Assembly (NCBI GenBank): GCA_002794775.1
Contig: NBAY01000101.1
Location: forward strand, 1-64,000
Origin: Porodaedalea pini
Taxonomy: Eukaryota > Basidiomycota > Agaricomycetes > Hymenochaetales > Hymenochaetaceae
DNA: 64,000 bases
Reading direction: 5' to 3'
The translations under genes were made by a program, and so were the position numbers. This document shows positions 13,001 to 25,169 of the stretch, piece by piece. The first letter of the stretch is position 1, and each line of letters opens with the position of its first letter. The notes below the pieces were generated by a model, which saw only the letters and a program-made list of their open reading frames with translations, made no database searches and was not told the DNA's origin.

Positions 13001-13502
13001 CGCATGGAGCTGCGTATGCGTATGGGTACGGGTATGGACGAGGCTCGATGTCACCTGCATCCTCGGGCTCGCCGTCGCCGATTAACGCAAGCCCCGCGTC
13101 GTTTATGCACCCGCAATTGCATGCGCACGGGTTCCCCGCCTCGCAGCAAGCGGGGAGGATGCAAGGACATGAGCAGGAGATGTATGGTACTCACGCTCAT
13201 GCGTACGCCCACGCCCAGGCGCGGGTCCCTCAGTTATCCGTGCATCCACCTGCGCCATCCACATCGCAGACAGGAGAGTTGACGAATATAGTGAGTAAAC
13301 ATATCTTATGGCGTCTGTTCAAAACAAGTCGCTGGAGGCTCATTCTTATGTTTAGTATGGCCAGGAAGGATACTACGACGTCAATGGAAACTCCGCGTTG
13401 AGCTCTGGACCCTTTCCGGAGTACAATGTCGATTTCAATGCGCTGGATATGGATAATTTACACTTGAGCGCGAATATGGGCCTCGATCGTCCGCTTTTGT
13501 AG
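10028..13502 (+). CDS. TEA/ATTS-domain transcription factor, long form (copy A)
   Basis: Spliced model: 10028-10643, 10837-11010, 11135-11287, 12014-12751, 12851-13290 and 13356-13502, giving 755 aa. All junctions are GT-AG and the first four introns are phase 1. The ATG sits in a good Kozak context (CCGCCATGG). Residues about 194-258 form a TEA domain, a sequence-specific DNA-binding three-helix fold, with VWPPNLEKAL, FPKRNRYISDFIFAATG and SPKQVGSRLQQLKD in the recognition-helix region. The N-terminal 190 residues are low complexity: His-Ser repeats (about 50-68) and Gly-Gln repeats (about 115-150). A basic patch, RARKSWKTVKGR, precedes the domain. The long C-terminal part ends in an acidic, Tyr-rich tail and includes a segment with YTISQELMYSFDSPG that may be a cofactor-binding module, as in other TEA factors. 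Fungal relatives (TEC1, AbaA) control development. Intron 3 (726 bp) is unusually long. Target genes are unknown. Confidence 0.85.
10172..10219 (+). repeat. CATTCY repeat inside exon 1 of TEA gene A
   Basis: The tract encoding the His-Ser repeats has CATTCC or CATTCT at 10172, 10190, 10196, 10202, 10208 and 10214. These fit the AbaA consensus CATTCY. The tract may be only a coding microsatellite, since a His-Ser codon pair readily gives CATTCY. Confidence 0.5.
11425..11735 (+). repeat. paired TTCTATTACGC motif in intron 3
   Basis: Intron 3 holds two copies of a motif of the form TTCTATTAYGC, near 11429 and 11715. The second is followed by GGACGCC and CACCTC. Intron 3 of TEA B (near 18685 and 18790) and TEA C (near 28350 and 28575) each hold two copies as well. 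This could be a duplicated ancient insertion, a splicing or enhancer element, or a decayed cassette exon. Confidence 0.5.
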
Positions 13503-15559
13503 GTCGAGTTACCCCTCGGACTACCGTCAATGAGGAGCAAAGCGAACATATATTAATCTACCTTACGTTTTTCACAAATGTACGTGTTTCAATAGCCGCA
13601 TGGCCATTTTGTTTTCTTGCTCTTTTTTTATTTGTGAGAGCTGAATCGACTAATTGCAGAATTCACAAGCACCGGTTTGGAATCTTGATCGCCTACCAGG
13701 AAATCGGAGACTCGGATGTAATGTCGTTTGAACGACGGGCTATAGCCGAAGATTATCCTAGCCTTGCCTTTCAGTTATCCGTGTCTCCACTGGAGTCTAT
13801 CTTCGTGTCCGCAAAGTTTATCCCCCTCTTATCCGTGATATTGATCAATATCAAACCCTGTATGTTCGCGCACGTTCTTGCTGAACTATGTTCCTGTGGC
13901 CGTGGACACCGACCACGAACGCGCGCAAAGCCTTCGATCGTCCCCACGCCGTCTCTTCTTCTCGTTTCTTGTGTTTTGGAGCCTCACCTCGCGAAGCCGG
14001 TGGCTCCCCCACGTTGCATGTGTCGGCCAGCTCTTCCCCCTCGCTGTGGCCGCGCCTTCGACTTCGGCTTCGTTCCGCTACTGTAGTCGACCCGCTTCGA
14101 GCTTCAGGATATCGGTTTCGACGTCGGTCATCGACATGCGCCGTGACCTCTCCTTTTCGCTGCACGCCTCTCTTCTCCTTCTGGCCCCCCCCCACTTCTT
14201 TGTTATCATGAGCATCGCTCCTAGCTTTCACGCGTCTTTTCCACCACCTTAGACGATAGCACTTTGTGATTATCCGCATCCTCCACTTCGCCCCCTAAAC
14301 TCGCATCTGCTTCGTTAATGCATTGTATAGCTTCTTGATCGCGCTTTTTTTTTTTGTTGTTCTCCACTCTCATGCTAATTCTGGCTTCGGCCCCACGGGC
14401 TCGCGCAAACTTTTTTTTCTTGTTCTAGAATCTGTATTTCTTTTTTTCTCTCCCTTTCTTCCCGCAACATCCGATTCCGCATCAACTATTCCCCTTTTTC
14501 ACCCTCAAACGCATTGTGTTCTTTCGCTTCTCACAAGTCTCTTTCGCGTTTCTCCATGCATCACCTCTACGCTCCCGCCGTCTACTTCTCACCCCCCCCC
14601 CCCTCTCTTTGATATTACTCATAATCTCAGATAGTTAGCCGTTTCACGTTTACTTACTCAATCCCGAGCTGCTTATTTTTAGAATTTCATTCCATGTAAC
14701 CCCGGCCCTGTCCATAGTTTATATATATTGCACTTCTCAGCTGCGCCCCTCTATACTCTCGTGCTTCTGTTCTTCCCTTGTCTATCGGCGCTTTTAGTCG
14801 ATGCAAAAAGGCAATATTAATGCGCGAAAAGCAGCATATCCAATTGCCATAAATTTTTAATGCGAAGTACAAATAAAAATAAAAATAAAAATAAAAATAA
14901 AAATAAGCAACGCATTTTGTTGGTCCCGGCTAGCTGTTCGAGCCGGACTTGGACTTGGAGCCCGGGTGAAATGTTACTAGTACTACGCTATGAAGACGGT
15001 GGGTTACTCGGTTGGTTTGGTGTACTGGCCAGATATTAATATTAATATTGCTTTTTTTTTTTTGTTTCAGACTCGTGCAGCGACTAGTGCTGTCGCGGCT
15101 GCGATCGGGATGTCATGCTGACTCGGAAGCGCCGGCGACTGGACTCGCGGTCAGATTTCGCCGTACCCGCATATATTATTTCACCGACCGACTGAGATTG
15201 GAGAGAGGGGAGAAAGATTTGGCACATCGCTGCTTTTATGTTTACGGCGGGATATCCCCAAGCCCTAGTACGACGCACAATCATTAATTAGAGAGAATCG
15301 AGCGTGTGTTTGTGTTTGTGTAACCCCCCCCCCCCCTTGTCTTTATCGTATGTACACTAAGCACCGCCATACGAACATGCACTTTACTAACAAATATCAA
15401 CGAAAAAGGCCAGACTTGCTTGCGCTTTTTTGCACCGTCACAAAGCCTACATGCGTACGTAGATGAGTGCGCCTTCAATGCTTCGGCTCGTTCATGGTTC
15501 AGGAAGGCTGCGCTCTGCGCTGTGTAGTCCTAGGCCTAGGCCTGTCTTCGCACACCGCA
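13503..15559. other. intergenic region between TEA A and F-box pseudogene B
   Basis: No supportable gene. The region contains the 3' flank of TEA A, pyrimidine-rich tracts (about 13900-14640), an (AAAAT)n microsatellite at 14871-14906, AATATTAAT motifs near 14815 and 15036-15050, and poly-C runs. Since unit A is inverted relative to units B and C, the duplication breakpoint probably lies here. Confidence 0.4.
14871..14906 (+). repeat. (AAAAT)n microsatellite
   Basis: About six tandem copies of an A-rich pentamer to hexamer unit. A simple repeat. Confidence 0.85.
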
Positions 15560-16640
15560 CACCTCCATGCGAGCTCCCATGGAGTGCGCGAGGCGCAGCG
15601 TCACGGTACGGGCAAATCGAGCCTCTTTGATGGCGTCCTTCCACTCCGGATCCGCAAAGGACGATGCATTTCCAGCACCGGCAGACGTGATCTCTGCCCT
15701 CGCACAGACTCATCATTTGTACTCGCCAGAGGGGGGGGGGGGTCGTTGGAGGTATAGATACACGCACCGCACCGCACCGCGAACTCGAAAGAAAGACATT
15801 CTGTATTCCGTTCTGTTCCGTCTGTCGTGTTGTTGGGACCGGAATGTAGGGAGCTGCGACACGGTAGGACAGTATCCCAGTAGCAGCGCCACGAAGAAAC
15901 CAAGGGTCCGGTCCTATCTCGAGTGCTGTTATCTGGGGGGTCCAAAGGGTGCCAGACATCGCCTTCGGGCGTTCGATGGAAAGGCGGCGGAGGAGAGGTA
16001 GGGAGAGAGATGGACTCGTGGCGCCGGTGAGAGATGTCGCAAAGGGTATTCAAGAAGCTGATTCCGAGAGTGTGGAGGCTCGGCAGGTCGATAAGGATTT
16101 CCGGGTCTCGCTCGCTTGTCAAGGGACGTCGGGAATATATCTGCCACCCATTATCAGGACCTGCAGAGAGCGTGAGCGCCAGATGAGCAGCGACGATGGC
16201 GCGCTCGCAAAAAGGGAACACTGAAGGGCGTGTGTCGTGCCAGTCCACGCGGTGGCAGGAAAGGAAAGTCGAGGTCATCAATAGGAAGGCCGGGTTTTCA
16301 ATTCTTCTTTATCTTCCCCCGCCTCCCCCCCCCCCTTTCTTCTGCAAACTCATCTCGAAGGCGTGAGATGGCCGCGAACGTTCGGACAACATCGAAGTAT
16401 TCGACGCGCAACTGCTGTATATTGAGCGCTGTGACTGACGTGATCCCCTGCCATCGACCAGGGGATAGTGAGATGCGCTTTACATAGCCACCAACACCAG
16501 AATCGTGTTCTGTCTTCGATGGCTCGACAATTTCTAACAGACGGTCGGAGCCATGTCTTGTTCCAGACGTCTTCGTAGAGGAGCTCTAGAGATAGTCCCT
16601 TTTGGACTCAAAGCAGACTAGCGACGGAACAGACGAAGAC
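15560..16640 (-). pseudogene. F-box-like protein pseudogene, copy B
   Basis: Read on the minus strand, fragments follow the order of the intact protein at 57654-58970. LSLELLYEDVW and GGYVKRISLSP are near 16630-16450. SCHRVDWHDT and IDLPSLHTLG are near 16280-16050. GYCP, CVYL and EWKDAI with TVTLRLAHSMGARMEV are near 15860-15560. Several frame changes, internal stops and a poly-C run in place of coding sequence show it is dead. The final part corresponds to the intact protein's EWMESVKDRRFATALRLV segment, so decay affects nearly the full length rather than one truncation. Confidence 0.75.
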
Positions 16641-17459
16641 TATGTGCGAATAGCGTCACCGCACTGTCCGCTTACACTCGTGAGGCAGGCTCATTCAGAG
16701 GGGTCTCAGGCCCATGTAGCCTGAGATTCGATGCTGATGACGCGATTAACTGTTCGTTGACAGCTTGAAAAATGGTCAATCAGAAGCCCGGGGAGGCAAG
16801 TTGGTAAAGCTGAACCATATATAAAATAAAAAAGAGGAAAAATGTGCGACTCGGAAGCGACGCTGTCCCAGGGTGTCAGCACCTTCCCTATCCACCAAGA
16901 TACACTTCGTTTAGTGATTCCAGTCCAGCAGAAACCAAGATCTAATGGGTTGAAGACGTCAATTCGTGAAGCAGAGATAAATAAGCGTCTGAGTCATAGA
17001 CTCATAGATGTAAAGCACCCTTGACGAGACCGACCATACCATAGTCGTTACTCAGTGATCCATTCTCTAAGTATTCTAAAGTACGTATAGTACTCAGCGA
17101 AGCCAACACTCACCTTTTTTTTAGAAGCAGACGTGAGGCCGGCCTCATCACAATTAGCCGAGTTGATTAATATTGTCAAGGGAAGTTTCAAACTCAGATG
17201 ATGTAGCCAAACTGGACCAAACTGACCCAAGTAATGCTCAACAGCTTGAGACTCTTTTTTCTTTGTAATGAGCAAAAGTCACTTACAGTAGCTTGCTCCT
17301 TCGTGCACCTGTATTCCTTCTTCTGCTGAATGAATCGAATCGAACAATAATATGGTACACTCTCCGTGGACATTGATTCTGTTTTTAACTCTTCGTCTGT
17401 CTCCACTTTCGTGCGGGAAGCTCCAGAGATCATGATCAAGAAGTTCGCAGAAGCTATAT
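16641..17459. other. gene-poor stretch 5' of F-box pseudogene B
   Basis: No supportable gene. Patches here, such as TCTGTCTCCACTTTCGTG near 17396, resemble 27120-27230 of the neighbouring unit, so the stretch belongs to the duplicated block. Confidence 0.4.
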
Positions 17460-17710
17460 CATTATCAACTCAAAGCCTAAACGGGTTCTCACTAGTTCTT
17501 CCGGTCCTCACGCGCGGCATCTCCTAAGTTCTCGACAAAAGTATCTCACACACTTCATTACGAACGCAAAACACAAGCAGATGGCCTATCGCCGTGTCGC
17601 CTAGAATGCTCCGTCCTCATCGTAGTGTTTCGACGAATCCAGGCTGGAGCCTGAGCTGGGCCAGACGAGCAGCAACGTCTGATTGGCTATTTTCGTAGGG
17701 TGTTGCAGGG
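17460..17710 (+). repeat. shared block, copy B
   Basis: This block is alignable with 27210-27432 on the same strand. Common stretches are CGCGGCATCTCCTAAG, AAAAGTATCTCA, CTCATCGTAGTGTTTCGACG and GGGTGTTGCAGG. The inverted copy at 1550-1655 shares the last landmarks. It is a marker of the segmental duplication with no coding evidence. Confidence 0.7.
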
Positions 17711-17804
17711 CAGGGCAGAGCCAAGGCCACTTCTCCGCATTCCCTAGGATCTTCCTAATCATCTCAAAAGTACGTAGTCTTCTGCACTCTATTTAGGGCT
17801 GCCC

Positions 17805-18005
17805 TTAAGGTTCAGGACGTCCAGGAGAGTCGCGCCATAGTCGCCGTTTACAGAATGGCGCTCCGGCTTCATTGAAAACGTTGTTATTCTGTTCGATCAG
17901 CTCGATCAGCCAGGGCTTTGGCGGCGGGTTAAGAGCTTCTACCAGCTCTCCGCTGATGCCAGAGCAATCACTGGTAGCTGCGTCATCGGCAGAACCTCCA
18001 TGCAT
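17805..18005 (-). pseudogene. small ORF remnant next to TEA B 3' end
   Basis: A 66-codon frame on the minus strand shares the segment GISGELVEAL with GISGELEDAL in the frame at 27513-27773, which sits in the same place next to TEA C. The surrounding residues agree partly. The two are homologous and may be what remains of a small gene lying between TEA and F-box. I recognise no family, and a purely non-coding origin is possible. Confidence 0.35.
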
Positions 18006-18210
18006 GCTCTATTTGAACCGACTATCATGGTGCATTCGGGAAGTACGTACATATCAAACAATAGCTTCTAACCCTCCTCGAGCACGGCCCCGCGCGAAGA
18101 AGAACTTCCTGGCTGTTCTGAAATCCGGATGAACTATAGACACATCATTGACCGTCGCTCCTTCTCGCCGGCCTCTCTCCCTCCTCGAAGCCATCGCTGG
18201 CGAGTTCACG

Positions 18211-20063
18211 TTACAACTGAGAGGGCGGCGGAATGTATTGGTATTGGTCGTAGGTGAACCAGTTCCCCTGTGAAGGCGCGTGCCCCACGTGCACCGCGTA
18301 AGGATCCAACAGCGTTGCTTGCGCAGCGGGTGAGGGGACGAAGCCCGGGCCTGGGCCTGGGCCTCCGAGTGCGGATACAGGGGACTGCGATCCTTCTGTG
18401 GCGCCCGATGCGAGGATTCGCGACATTTTGGTTTTGGTCGATCGATCAAACCGAAGCGCAGGCGAAATCGCGAGAATATTAAGGGAGGTTAGGATTGGAG
18501 TGAAATTTGGAGTACGAGTTGCCGTGAGAGGGCACGTGCAATTAGAGATTGCGGGTCGTGATTTCGGATCCCGGTCGAAATTCGAAATTCGGGATTCGGG
18601 ATTCGGGATTCGGGATCGAATTTGGAGTATAGGTTGAAGGATGACGAGGTGGCGTCGGCGGCCAATATTAGTGCGTAATAGAACGATACGATGCGTATTT
18701 GTGCGCGTAGTTTATGGAAATGGGTTGGATTATTGGTCGGGTCCGGATGCGCATTCAAAGTCGAGACATATATAGCGTAGCGCGTAATAGAACGACATTT
18801 AGCGCCCGGGTTGATGTTGGGATGAAGAAATCATCAAAATAGAAATATATAAAATTAACATTTCGTCAGTTCGATCCACCCCCTAAATTCTTTCAAACAA
18901 AGCAAATGGCGCACCTGATCCATCCCCATGTACGCCGTTGATAACGATATTCAAATCGGGGTGATGACTGGGAGGTGAGGCGGAGGCGGAGGCGACATTC
19001 TCAGAGGAGTTGGTCATGGAGGGTGGCGAGAGTGACCACTGCGCGACATGATTGAGGACTGTGCGTGGAGGGGAGACGAGGAAGAAGGAGATAGTTAGTT
19101 CGTATTCCTCGTTGCAGAGATATTTGAGAAAATAGAAACATAATACCGAAAGACTAATGAACGAGGTGAGCGACGAGAAATAAAAAAAAAGGCGAAGGAG
19201 CAAAGGACGAAGGAGCAAAGGGAGACTCGAAGAAAATAGATAGATAGACTACCACTCACGCATCTTCCCGCAAGTGACGTCCTTCAACTGCTGCAATCGG
19301 CTCCCGACCTGTTTCGGGGTGCGCCTTACACCGGTAGCGGCAAAGATGAAATCGGAGATGTAGCGGTTGCGCTTCGGGAAGCGGCCCAGCGCGCGCGCGT
19401 ACCGCGAGTCGTGCGGTTTGTACTGAAGGAGGGCTAAGAAACGAGGAGCACGTGGCGAAAGTATGCGGAGAGTGACATCAAGACGAAACGAGTGTGGAGA
19501 TGTGATGAAGGATAAGAACAGAAATAGCATCAGCAAAGTATTCGACTGACAACAATACATGGGTAGCGATCCGAAGACTCACCCTGGACGAGTGCCGTTT
19601 CCAAATGCGGTGGCCACACAGGCTCAGAGCGGCCCTTGACCGTCTTCCAGCTCTTGCGCGCGCGCACGATCGTCTCCGCGACCGCGGCCTCCGACTCCGT
19701 TGGGCACTGGGCCTCGCGTCTCCCTCCGCCTCGGTCCCCTCGCCCTTGCCCCTGAGGAGAGGACATAGTGCTGCGCACCGAGCGCAGCGATCGCGCGAAG
19801 TCCAGATCCGGCCCGGATGAAGTTGGAGGAACAATACTACTGCTGGTGGTGGTGTGGACGAGATTAATATTGTAGTCGTTGTGGTGGGCATAGGTGTGCT
19901 GGGCGTGTTCAAACATGTCGAACTCGCTCCGGACTAAGGACGAGGGCGTGTTGTAGGTCGATGTGTAGTTGGGGGAAGAAGTCAAATGCGTGGGTACGAA
20001 ATTGTAGGCAGAGTCGGGGGAAGACGCGCCAAAGGCGGTCGGGAACGTGTACGACGCATTCAT
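18211..20063 (-). CDS. TEA/ATTS-domain transcription factor, short form (copy B)
   Basis: Spliced model on the minus strand: 20063-19583, 19433-19260, 19058-18915 and 18395-18211, giving 327 aa. All introns are GT-AG and phase 1. Exon 2 is 174 bp, exactly as in copies A and C. The TEA domain spans about residues 149-213 with VWPPHLETAL, FPKRNRYISDFIFAATG and RTPKQVGSRLQQLKD. The same basic patch RARKSWKTVKGR precedes it. Exon 3 keeps VLNHVAQWSL and the HPDLN motif of copy A. The last exon ends with WFTYDQYQYIPPPSQL and stop, so the protein lacks the roughly 400-residue C-terminal part of copy A. It may be a DNA-binding form with a different or no activation function. Intron 3 is about 520 bp. 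The frame is intact throughout and splice sites are conserved, so I take it as functional. Confidence 0.82.
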
Positions 20064-20807
20064 GATGGAGATAAGGGGCGGACAACGTCGAAGTTAGGCG
20101 CCGTAGCAGTTAGAGCTGCGAAGCGAGTTGGAGACGAGTGAGATGAAGAGGATTTGTATCGCGTCGCGTCGCAGCGCAGTAGGTTGAACAAAGAGTGATA
20201 GAAAGCAGATGCGCTATACAGTTTGCAGTCAACGCGAAGCCCGCAGCATGCTAAGCAACGGCGGGGAGACTGTGCAGTAGTTTGGGTCTTTGCATCATAG
20301 CTCATACTTATACCAACGTGTCCCGCCTCCTCGCTGCTATTTTAATCTGTGCTCCGCTCATCAGCACAGTTCCGATGTGCACAGATGCGGACTCGCAGCT
20401 GACGAGCCAAAAGAGGCAAAAATGGGCGAACTTGGGACAAGCTCGAGGAAAGGAAGGCGGGGTTACGGCATCAGATTGGAATGGTAGTGTGTTGGCGGCG
20501 GCGCCAGAAAGGGGAGCAGCTCGTGTCGAACAAGGAAAGTGAGAAGGAAAACGAAGACATGAAGACATGACGAAGCGAAGAAGAGGTGTGAGGACAATTT
20601 TGACTTTGGAATTTCACATCAATATTCTTGGGAATCGTTTTTTGGATGGATGCGTATGGGGCGAAAATCGCGGAGAGGCTTTGAGGTTGATCGGTCACTC
20701 GGACTCGGACTCGGACTCTAGGCTTTGGACAGCCATCCCGTTATCATCAGCAGAGAGTAAACATAGTCTAAGATCGGATGTAAATAGACGTATAGCAATT
20801 AGCATAG
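20064..20807. promoter_or_regulatory. proximal promoter and leader of TEA B
   Basis: No gene. The leader just 5' of the ATG shares short patches with the TEA A leader, such as CTCTATCACTC against TTCTATCACTC and GACGCGA-type runs. Further out is a (GGACTC)n stretch near 20698. Confidence 0.4.
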
Positions 20808-20836
20808 GTTAGGTTACCCACCCGCACTGGACAAAG
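20808..20836 (+). promoter_or_regulatory. conserved upstream box 1, TEA gene B
   Basis: GGTTACCCACCCGCACTGG followed by ACAAAG is the counterpart of the boxes at 9214-9237 (inverted) and 30309-30338. It lies about 0.75 kb upstream of the TEA B start. Confidence 0.55.
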
Positions 20837-21443
20837 TTTCGAACTTCGAAACCCGGGTCCTCGGCACAGCCAGATCACCGCTCGGATCTGTCGGTACCGC
20901 TACGTCCGGTTACCAGCCGTCTCCGTCTCCGAGCTTTCTCCTGGGGGGATCCGGTCAGTCGAGCTCAACGCCCGGGCCCGTCGCTCGTCGCAAGGTACCA
21001 CGCCCCTCAATGAGAAAATTTCCGCTGCCAATGCAACAGGCCACCCACCACAGGCGACATCCACCCTCCGGGCCGAGGCCGAGCCCTCTCATACCACCCG
21101 GGCCCTTTGCTTCCTATGCCCTCTTCTGAGACAGAAGCCAACAATTGTGTTTTTGACTTCTGAGTTTTGTTTCACCGTGTCTTGGAGGACCCGTCAAGCC
21201 GTCAGAGCGTGGATCGTGGATCACATGAAGCACGGCGGAATTAAACTATCGTGAAAGGCGAAGTAACTTGTCTGCCAAAAGGACGCCGCCAGGAATTACG
21301 ATAGTGGAGAATCGGGAAGGAAAGAAAGACAGACAGGATAGGATTAGGAAGGACACCCAGCAGGAATAGAGTAAGAGGCTGCCGAAAGAAGTCGACAGGA
21401 GACAAGGCGCGACAGTTCTTCCACAGTAGATACGCCAAATTAC

Positions 21444-21467
21444 GATTGGTCCCGGATCGACGTGTCC
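21444..21467 (+). promoter_or_regulatory. conserved upstream box 2, TEA gene B
   Basis: GATTGGTCCCGGATCGACG followed by TGTCCC matches the boxes at 8401-8421 (inverted) and 30964-30983. It is about 1.4 kb upstream of the TEA B start codon. Confidence 0.55.
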
Positions 21468-24400
21468 CTTTTGCTTCCATGTCACTTCCATTTCCTTCCC
21501 ATTTCCAGCTCCTATCTCCTCCATTCAATTCAAAAATCCATATTCAGCCAGCAATGCTCGTCCGGTGCGACCGCGCCTGGCGCCTATAGGAGCTCAATTC
21601 GGAGCTCGGGATGACCAGAGCCTCCGCCGCGCCGCGACTCTCGGAAAGAGCAGAGAATTACAACATACTGTACAGGGCGATACGGACTCGGGATCAAGTA
21701 AAGAAAGGCAGTGATAACAGGATAATACGAAGTATATCGAAATAGAAAGGAAGGTGAGTATTCAGCAGCTATGAATCATTTTGCTCTCCGTCTGTCCATT
21801 CGTTCTGTACCCTCAAACGAGTTCGGGGGCATTACCAGTTCAAATCGAGATGGAAGGCACAGCACCGAAAGTGAAATCGAAAGTGGGAAAGAAATGAATT
21901 TGAGAAATGTGAGTTAGCGCTGGCATGGTATGTGATCCTCAGTCTTGCCCTGTCGTCAATCCGTACCACGTCGTATACGCTCCCAAAACCCATACTCCCA
22001 TAATTGCACAACGCTATTCGCTACCCCGGTTCTGGACCGATGCACTGCGTGTCCCATGCGCTGACTTGGTGCGTCAAGCTTCATGCTATCCTGTTAGGAC
22101 GCGCCGATTGACTGCCCGCCAGTCCCAGATCTAGCGAGTCTAGCCCGAATCCCGCTCTCGATTCCTCGGAGAAGCCTTGAATTCGTTCGGGGGAGCAGAT
22201 CGAAACGCGCGCGGATGACGCGTTTGACGGTGCGTGACGTCTTATAGCCGCACCCACTGACTCTGACTCTGACTCTGACTCTGACGCTCATGTCTCTTCT
22301 CTTCTTCGAGTCCCTCTTACTGGCTCTCTCTCCTCCAGCTGACACTCTACATCTCGATCTCCTGTTAGCTGCTCGTTGGCCGCTCTTTTCGCTGGCCTGT
22401 CGCATCGTATCTCCTTAGCCTCGGCTTCTTGGGTTATCAGATCTTCCTGTGGCCTAAATTGATGAAGTCAGTGGAACCTCTCTATGTCTCTTGCAGAATC
22501 CAACTCGAGTCTATAATCCATCAAGACAGAAGAGAGAGAAAAACAAGAAAAACCAAGATAGTGCGTGTTGTTCAATCTTTTCCTAGAATGCTCAAGTTTT
22601 CCTTGCTTCTTACACTCCTCTTCATCCGCTCGTTTGTCAGTCCGTTTTTTTCCGCTGAAAGTGAGCCTGGCTGCTTGAACTTTGAACCGACATGCACACC
22701 TCGGTTTCCATGGACGGCACCCGGAGTGAACTCTCAGCAATTCCTCCATCTCTTAATGAGCTTGGTTAATAAAGCGACTGGACGATCCTTTGATTTACAC
22801 AGTTGAGGCTGGGAGATGACCGCCAGCGAGCGGCGAGTGACTTGTTCGAGGCGGCAGAAGCGTGAAAGGAGACAGCAGCAAAAAAAAAGGCTCACACCCG
22901 TCAGACTGAGACGCGTTGTCGACTTGTTCTCGTTCTCCATCCGAATACATTTGGTACTCTTGTTTTTTTCGGGTGGCGAAAAGACAAACGAGAGAGAAGA
23001 GACTGGTAGTGGTACGTGATCAATCGGTGCTCTCCCTCACTCGAATATTGAATGTGCGGGCTAGAGATTACACACCTATACGTATATCTGAATCAGGACG
23101 TATATTGGTCAACATCCCAAGGCTTCGTCTCATTGATAGACTTGCGGTGCGGGCATATTCGCATCAATTTGAAATAACATTTGATTAGTAAGCCGGCGGG
23201 CCACAATCAATGGGATGAATTTGAATTGTCCTGGTTGTTCAAAACTCTGTGAGTATTCCGGAGTCCCCCTTCTTTCACTTTTCTCATAAACTCGTTTGTC
23301 CATTTTTGTATCTCCAATCAGCTATCATAGTGATTTTCGGTAGTCTCTGATGTCTGCAAAGTTATTCAATGTAACATCTAAACATCGTTACAGATATCAG
23401 CAACTCCCAGATTTATCCGCTACGTCGGACTTGGATTCAGAAACCTCCACCGAAAACCCGAATCTATATTGGTACATCGCAGACCTGCAGCCACAGGGCA
23501 CATAACAAACTTGGAAATTCCAGAACACACTGGACTTGATACGAGGGCCGTGGAAGGCGGAAAGAACAGGGAGCAACAAACACCGAGGACGAGACTGCAG
23601 GGCCGCGCTCCTTAAGCTTCATCTGAGGTCTTCCTCTCTGCACATGTATTCAATCGCACTTCATTATCACTCCGTTTCAAATTCAAACGGCTTCCCTATG
23701 GAGCTCGAAGTCTTGAATGCGCTCGAGCCTGATGTTGATCATTGATCACCTGCGTTAGGTTTCCTTCTCGTTGAGTTTCTGTGTTTTACCTTCAGACGTA
23801 CTGCCGCCATTTTAGCTGACCATATTGTAGTCCTTGTGTCCTAAGTGTTGATACCTTGAGAGCAACATACTAGCAGAATACAAGCCCTATAGACTAGGAA
23901 AGAAAGAAGCGTGCGGATTCGAGAAGTGACTCGGACGGGGCGTGGCCCAAAAGACGGTGTCAATAATATCCAGGAACCACGGCCGCAATCCTAAACAAGA
24001 AGCTTTGAGTTATCCACTGTGTATAGACGGGTTGGAGTGAGTTATGGTTGAGATGAGATACAAATGAAAGGAACAGAGCGACCCGGGGATAGAAGCCAGA
24101 GCCTGAAACAGATATGAGTCGGAAGGAAACGATCGCGAGAACGAGGAAGCTAGGTGAAGACAAATTACACTTTGCAGAGTCCTCGGGGAAAGAGATGATC
24201 AGACAAGAACACGAGGGACACAAGTCGAACACACTTCGAGAGCTAGGGACAAGAGATGGGAGCGGGAGTATCGGAGATGAAGAAGCTACGCATACAATGC
24301 GGCAACGGGAGCAGGATGGCGAAAGATGCGAGTCGGGGAAAAGGAGGATAATCAGTCCCTGGTCGTTTATCATCATGCTTTTCGCTCGGGTGCTATGAGG

Positions 24401-24719
24401 CGCAGATACTCTAGAGATGAACGCGATTGTGCAGAAGGAAAGTGAATAGGGGCGGTAGTGGCGTGAACTTAGCACCGACATCTTCGTTGGTTCTATCGAA
24501 GCACAGAGAGGCTCAGAACGAAATCAAAATACTGGATTGGGAAAGAATTACAGGTGCGGATGCATGCAATGTGGTGTCGGCGCCGTTCAAATAAGCGAGT
24601 CAGTCATTCGCAAGAGAAGTAGCAAAGAGATGAAATAAAAGCTGGCGAACAGCAGCAAAGGTGAATTTACGCAGTGAGCAGAGTGTCCTTGGAGATGACC
24701 TGCATCAGTATCATTGAAG
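21468..24719. other. gene-poor part of duplicated unit B
   Basis: No supportable gene. Parts align with the region upstream of TEA C: a patch near 22770-22815 (ACTGGACGATCC, then GAGGCTGGGAGA) matches 32345-32390, and GAGCAACAAACACCGAGG near 23571 matches GAGCAGCAAACACCGAGG near 33506. A (TGACTC)n run lies near 22259-22285. The 173-codon antisense-type frame at 23960-24481 has no family resemblance. Confidence 0.4.
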
Positions 24720-25010
24720 AAAAAACTCTGAAGTGCAAAGAATAAAATGAGATGACCATCGACGGCCACTGAATCAGTCGGAAGACTTGATGGTAGGTCA
24801 TTGTAGTTTACACAGTGAAGGCGTCCGCTCGATTGAAGAGCCGGTAGATGGCATGATGACAGAAGAATGGGATGATTTACTTTCAATGCTATGCAGCCTC
24901 TGCAAAACCATTAGTCCAACTTTTTTGCCGAGCCGCCGAATCGCCTCCACTTCGTTGTGCAGAGCAGAGAAATATGTCAGAATGCCTCTAGCCGAAGGCA
25001 TATATCTCTG
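24720..25010. repeat. block downstream of F-box copy C
   Basis: Inverted counterpart of 3890-4210. Translations on either strand align with those of that block, and both sit just beyond the 3' end of an F-box pseudogene. Either a decayed small gene or copied flanking DNA. Confidence 0.5.
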
Positions 25011-25169
25011 ATGCGCAGGAGTTAGAGCAGGCGTGGTGTTTCAAGTGCGACGTGGATAGGCACGCGACGTACGCCTTGTACCCGCGAGCTCAACGGAAGA
25101 AGCATCGAACCAGGCTTGGTGCAGTTGTACCTGTAATCCAGGTGAGGCGGGTACTTCAGTATACACCTA

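Noticed and set aside
22259..22285. (TGACTC)n run as possible GCN4/AP-1 (TGACTC) site cluster
   Set aside because: It is a perfect short tandem repeat in a gene-poor stretch, so a microsatellite is the simpler explanation.
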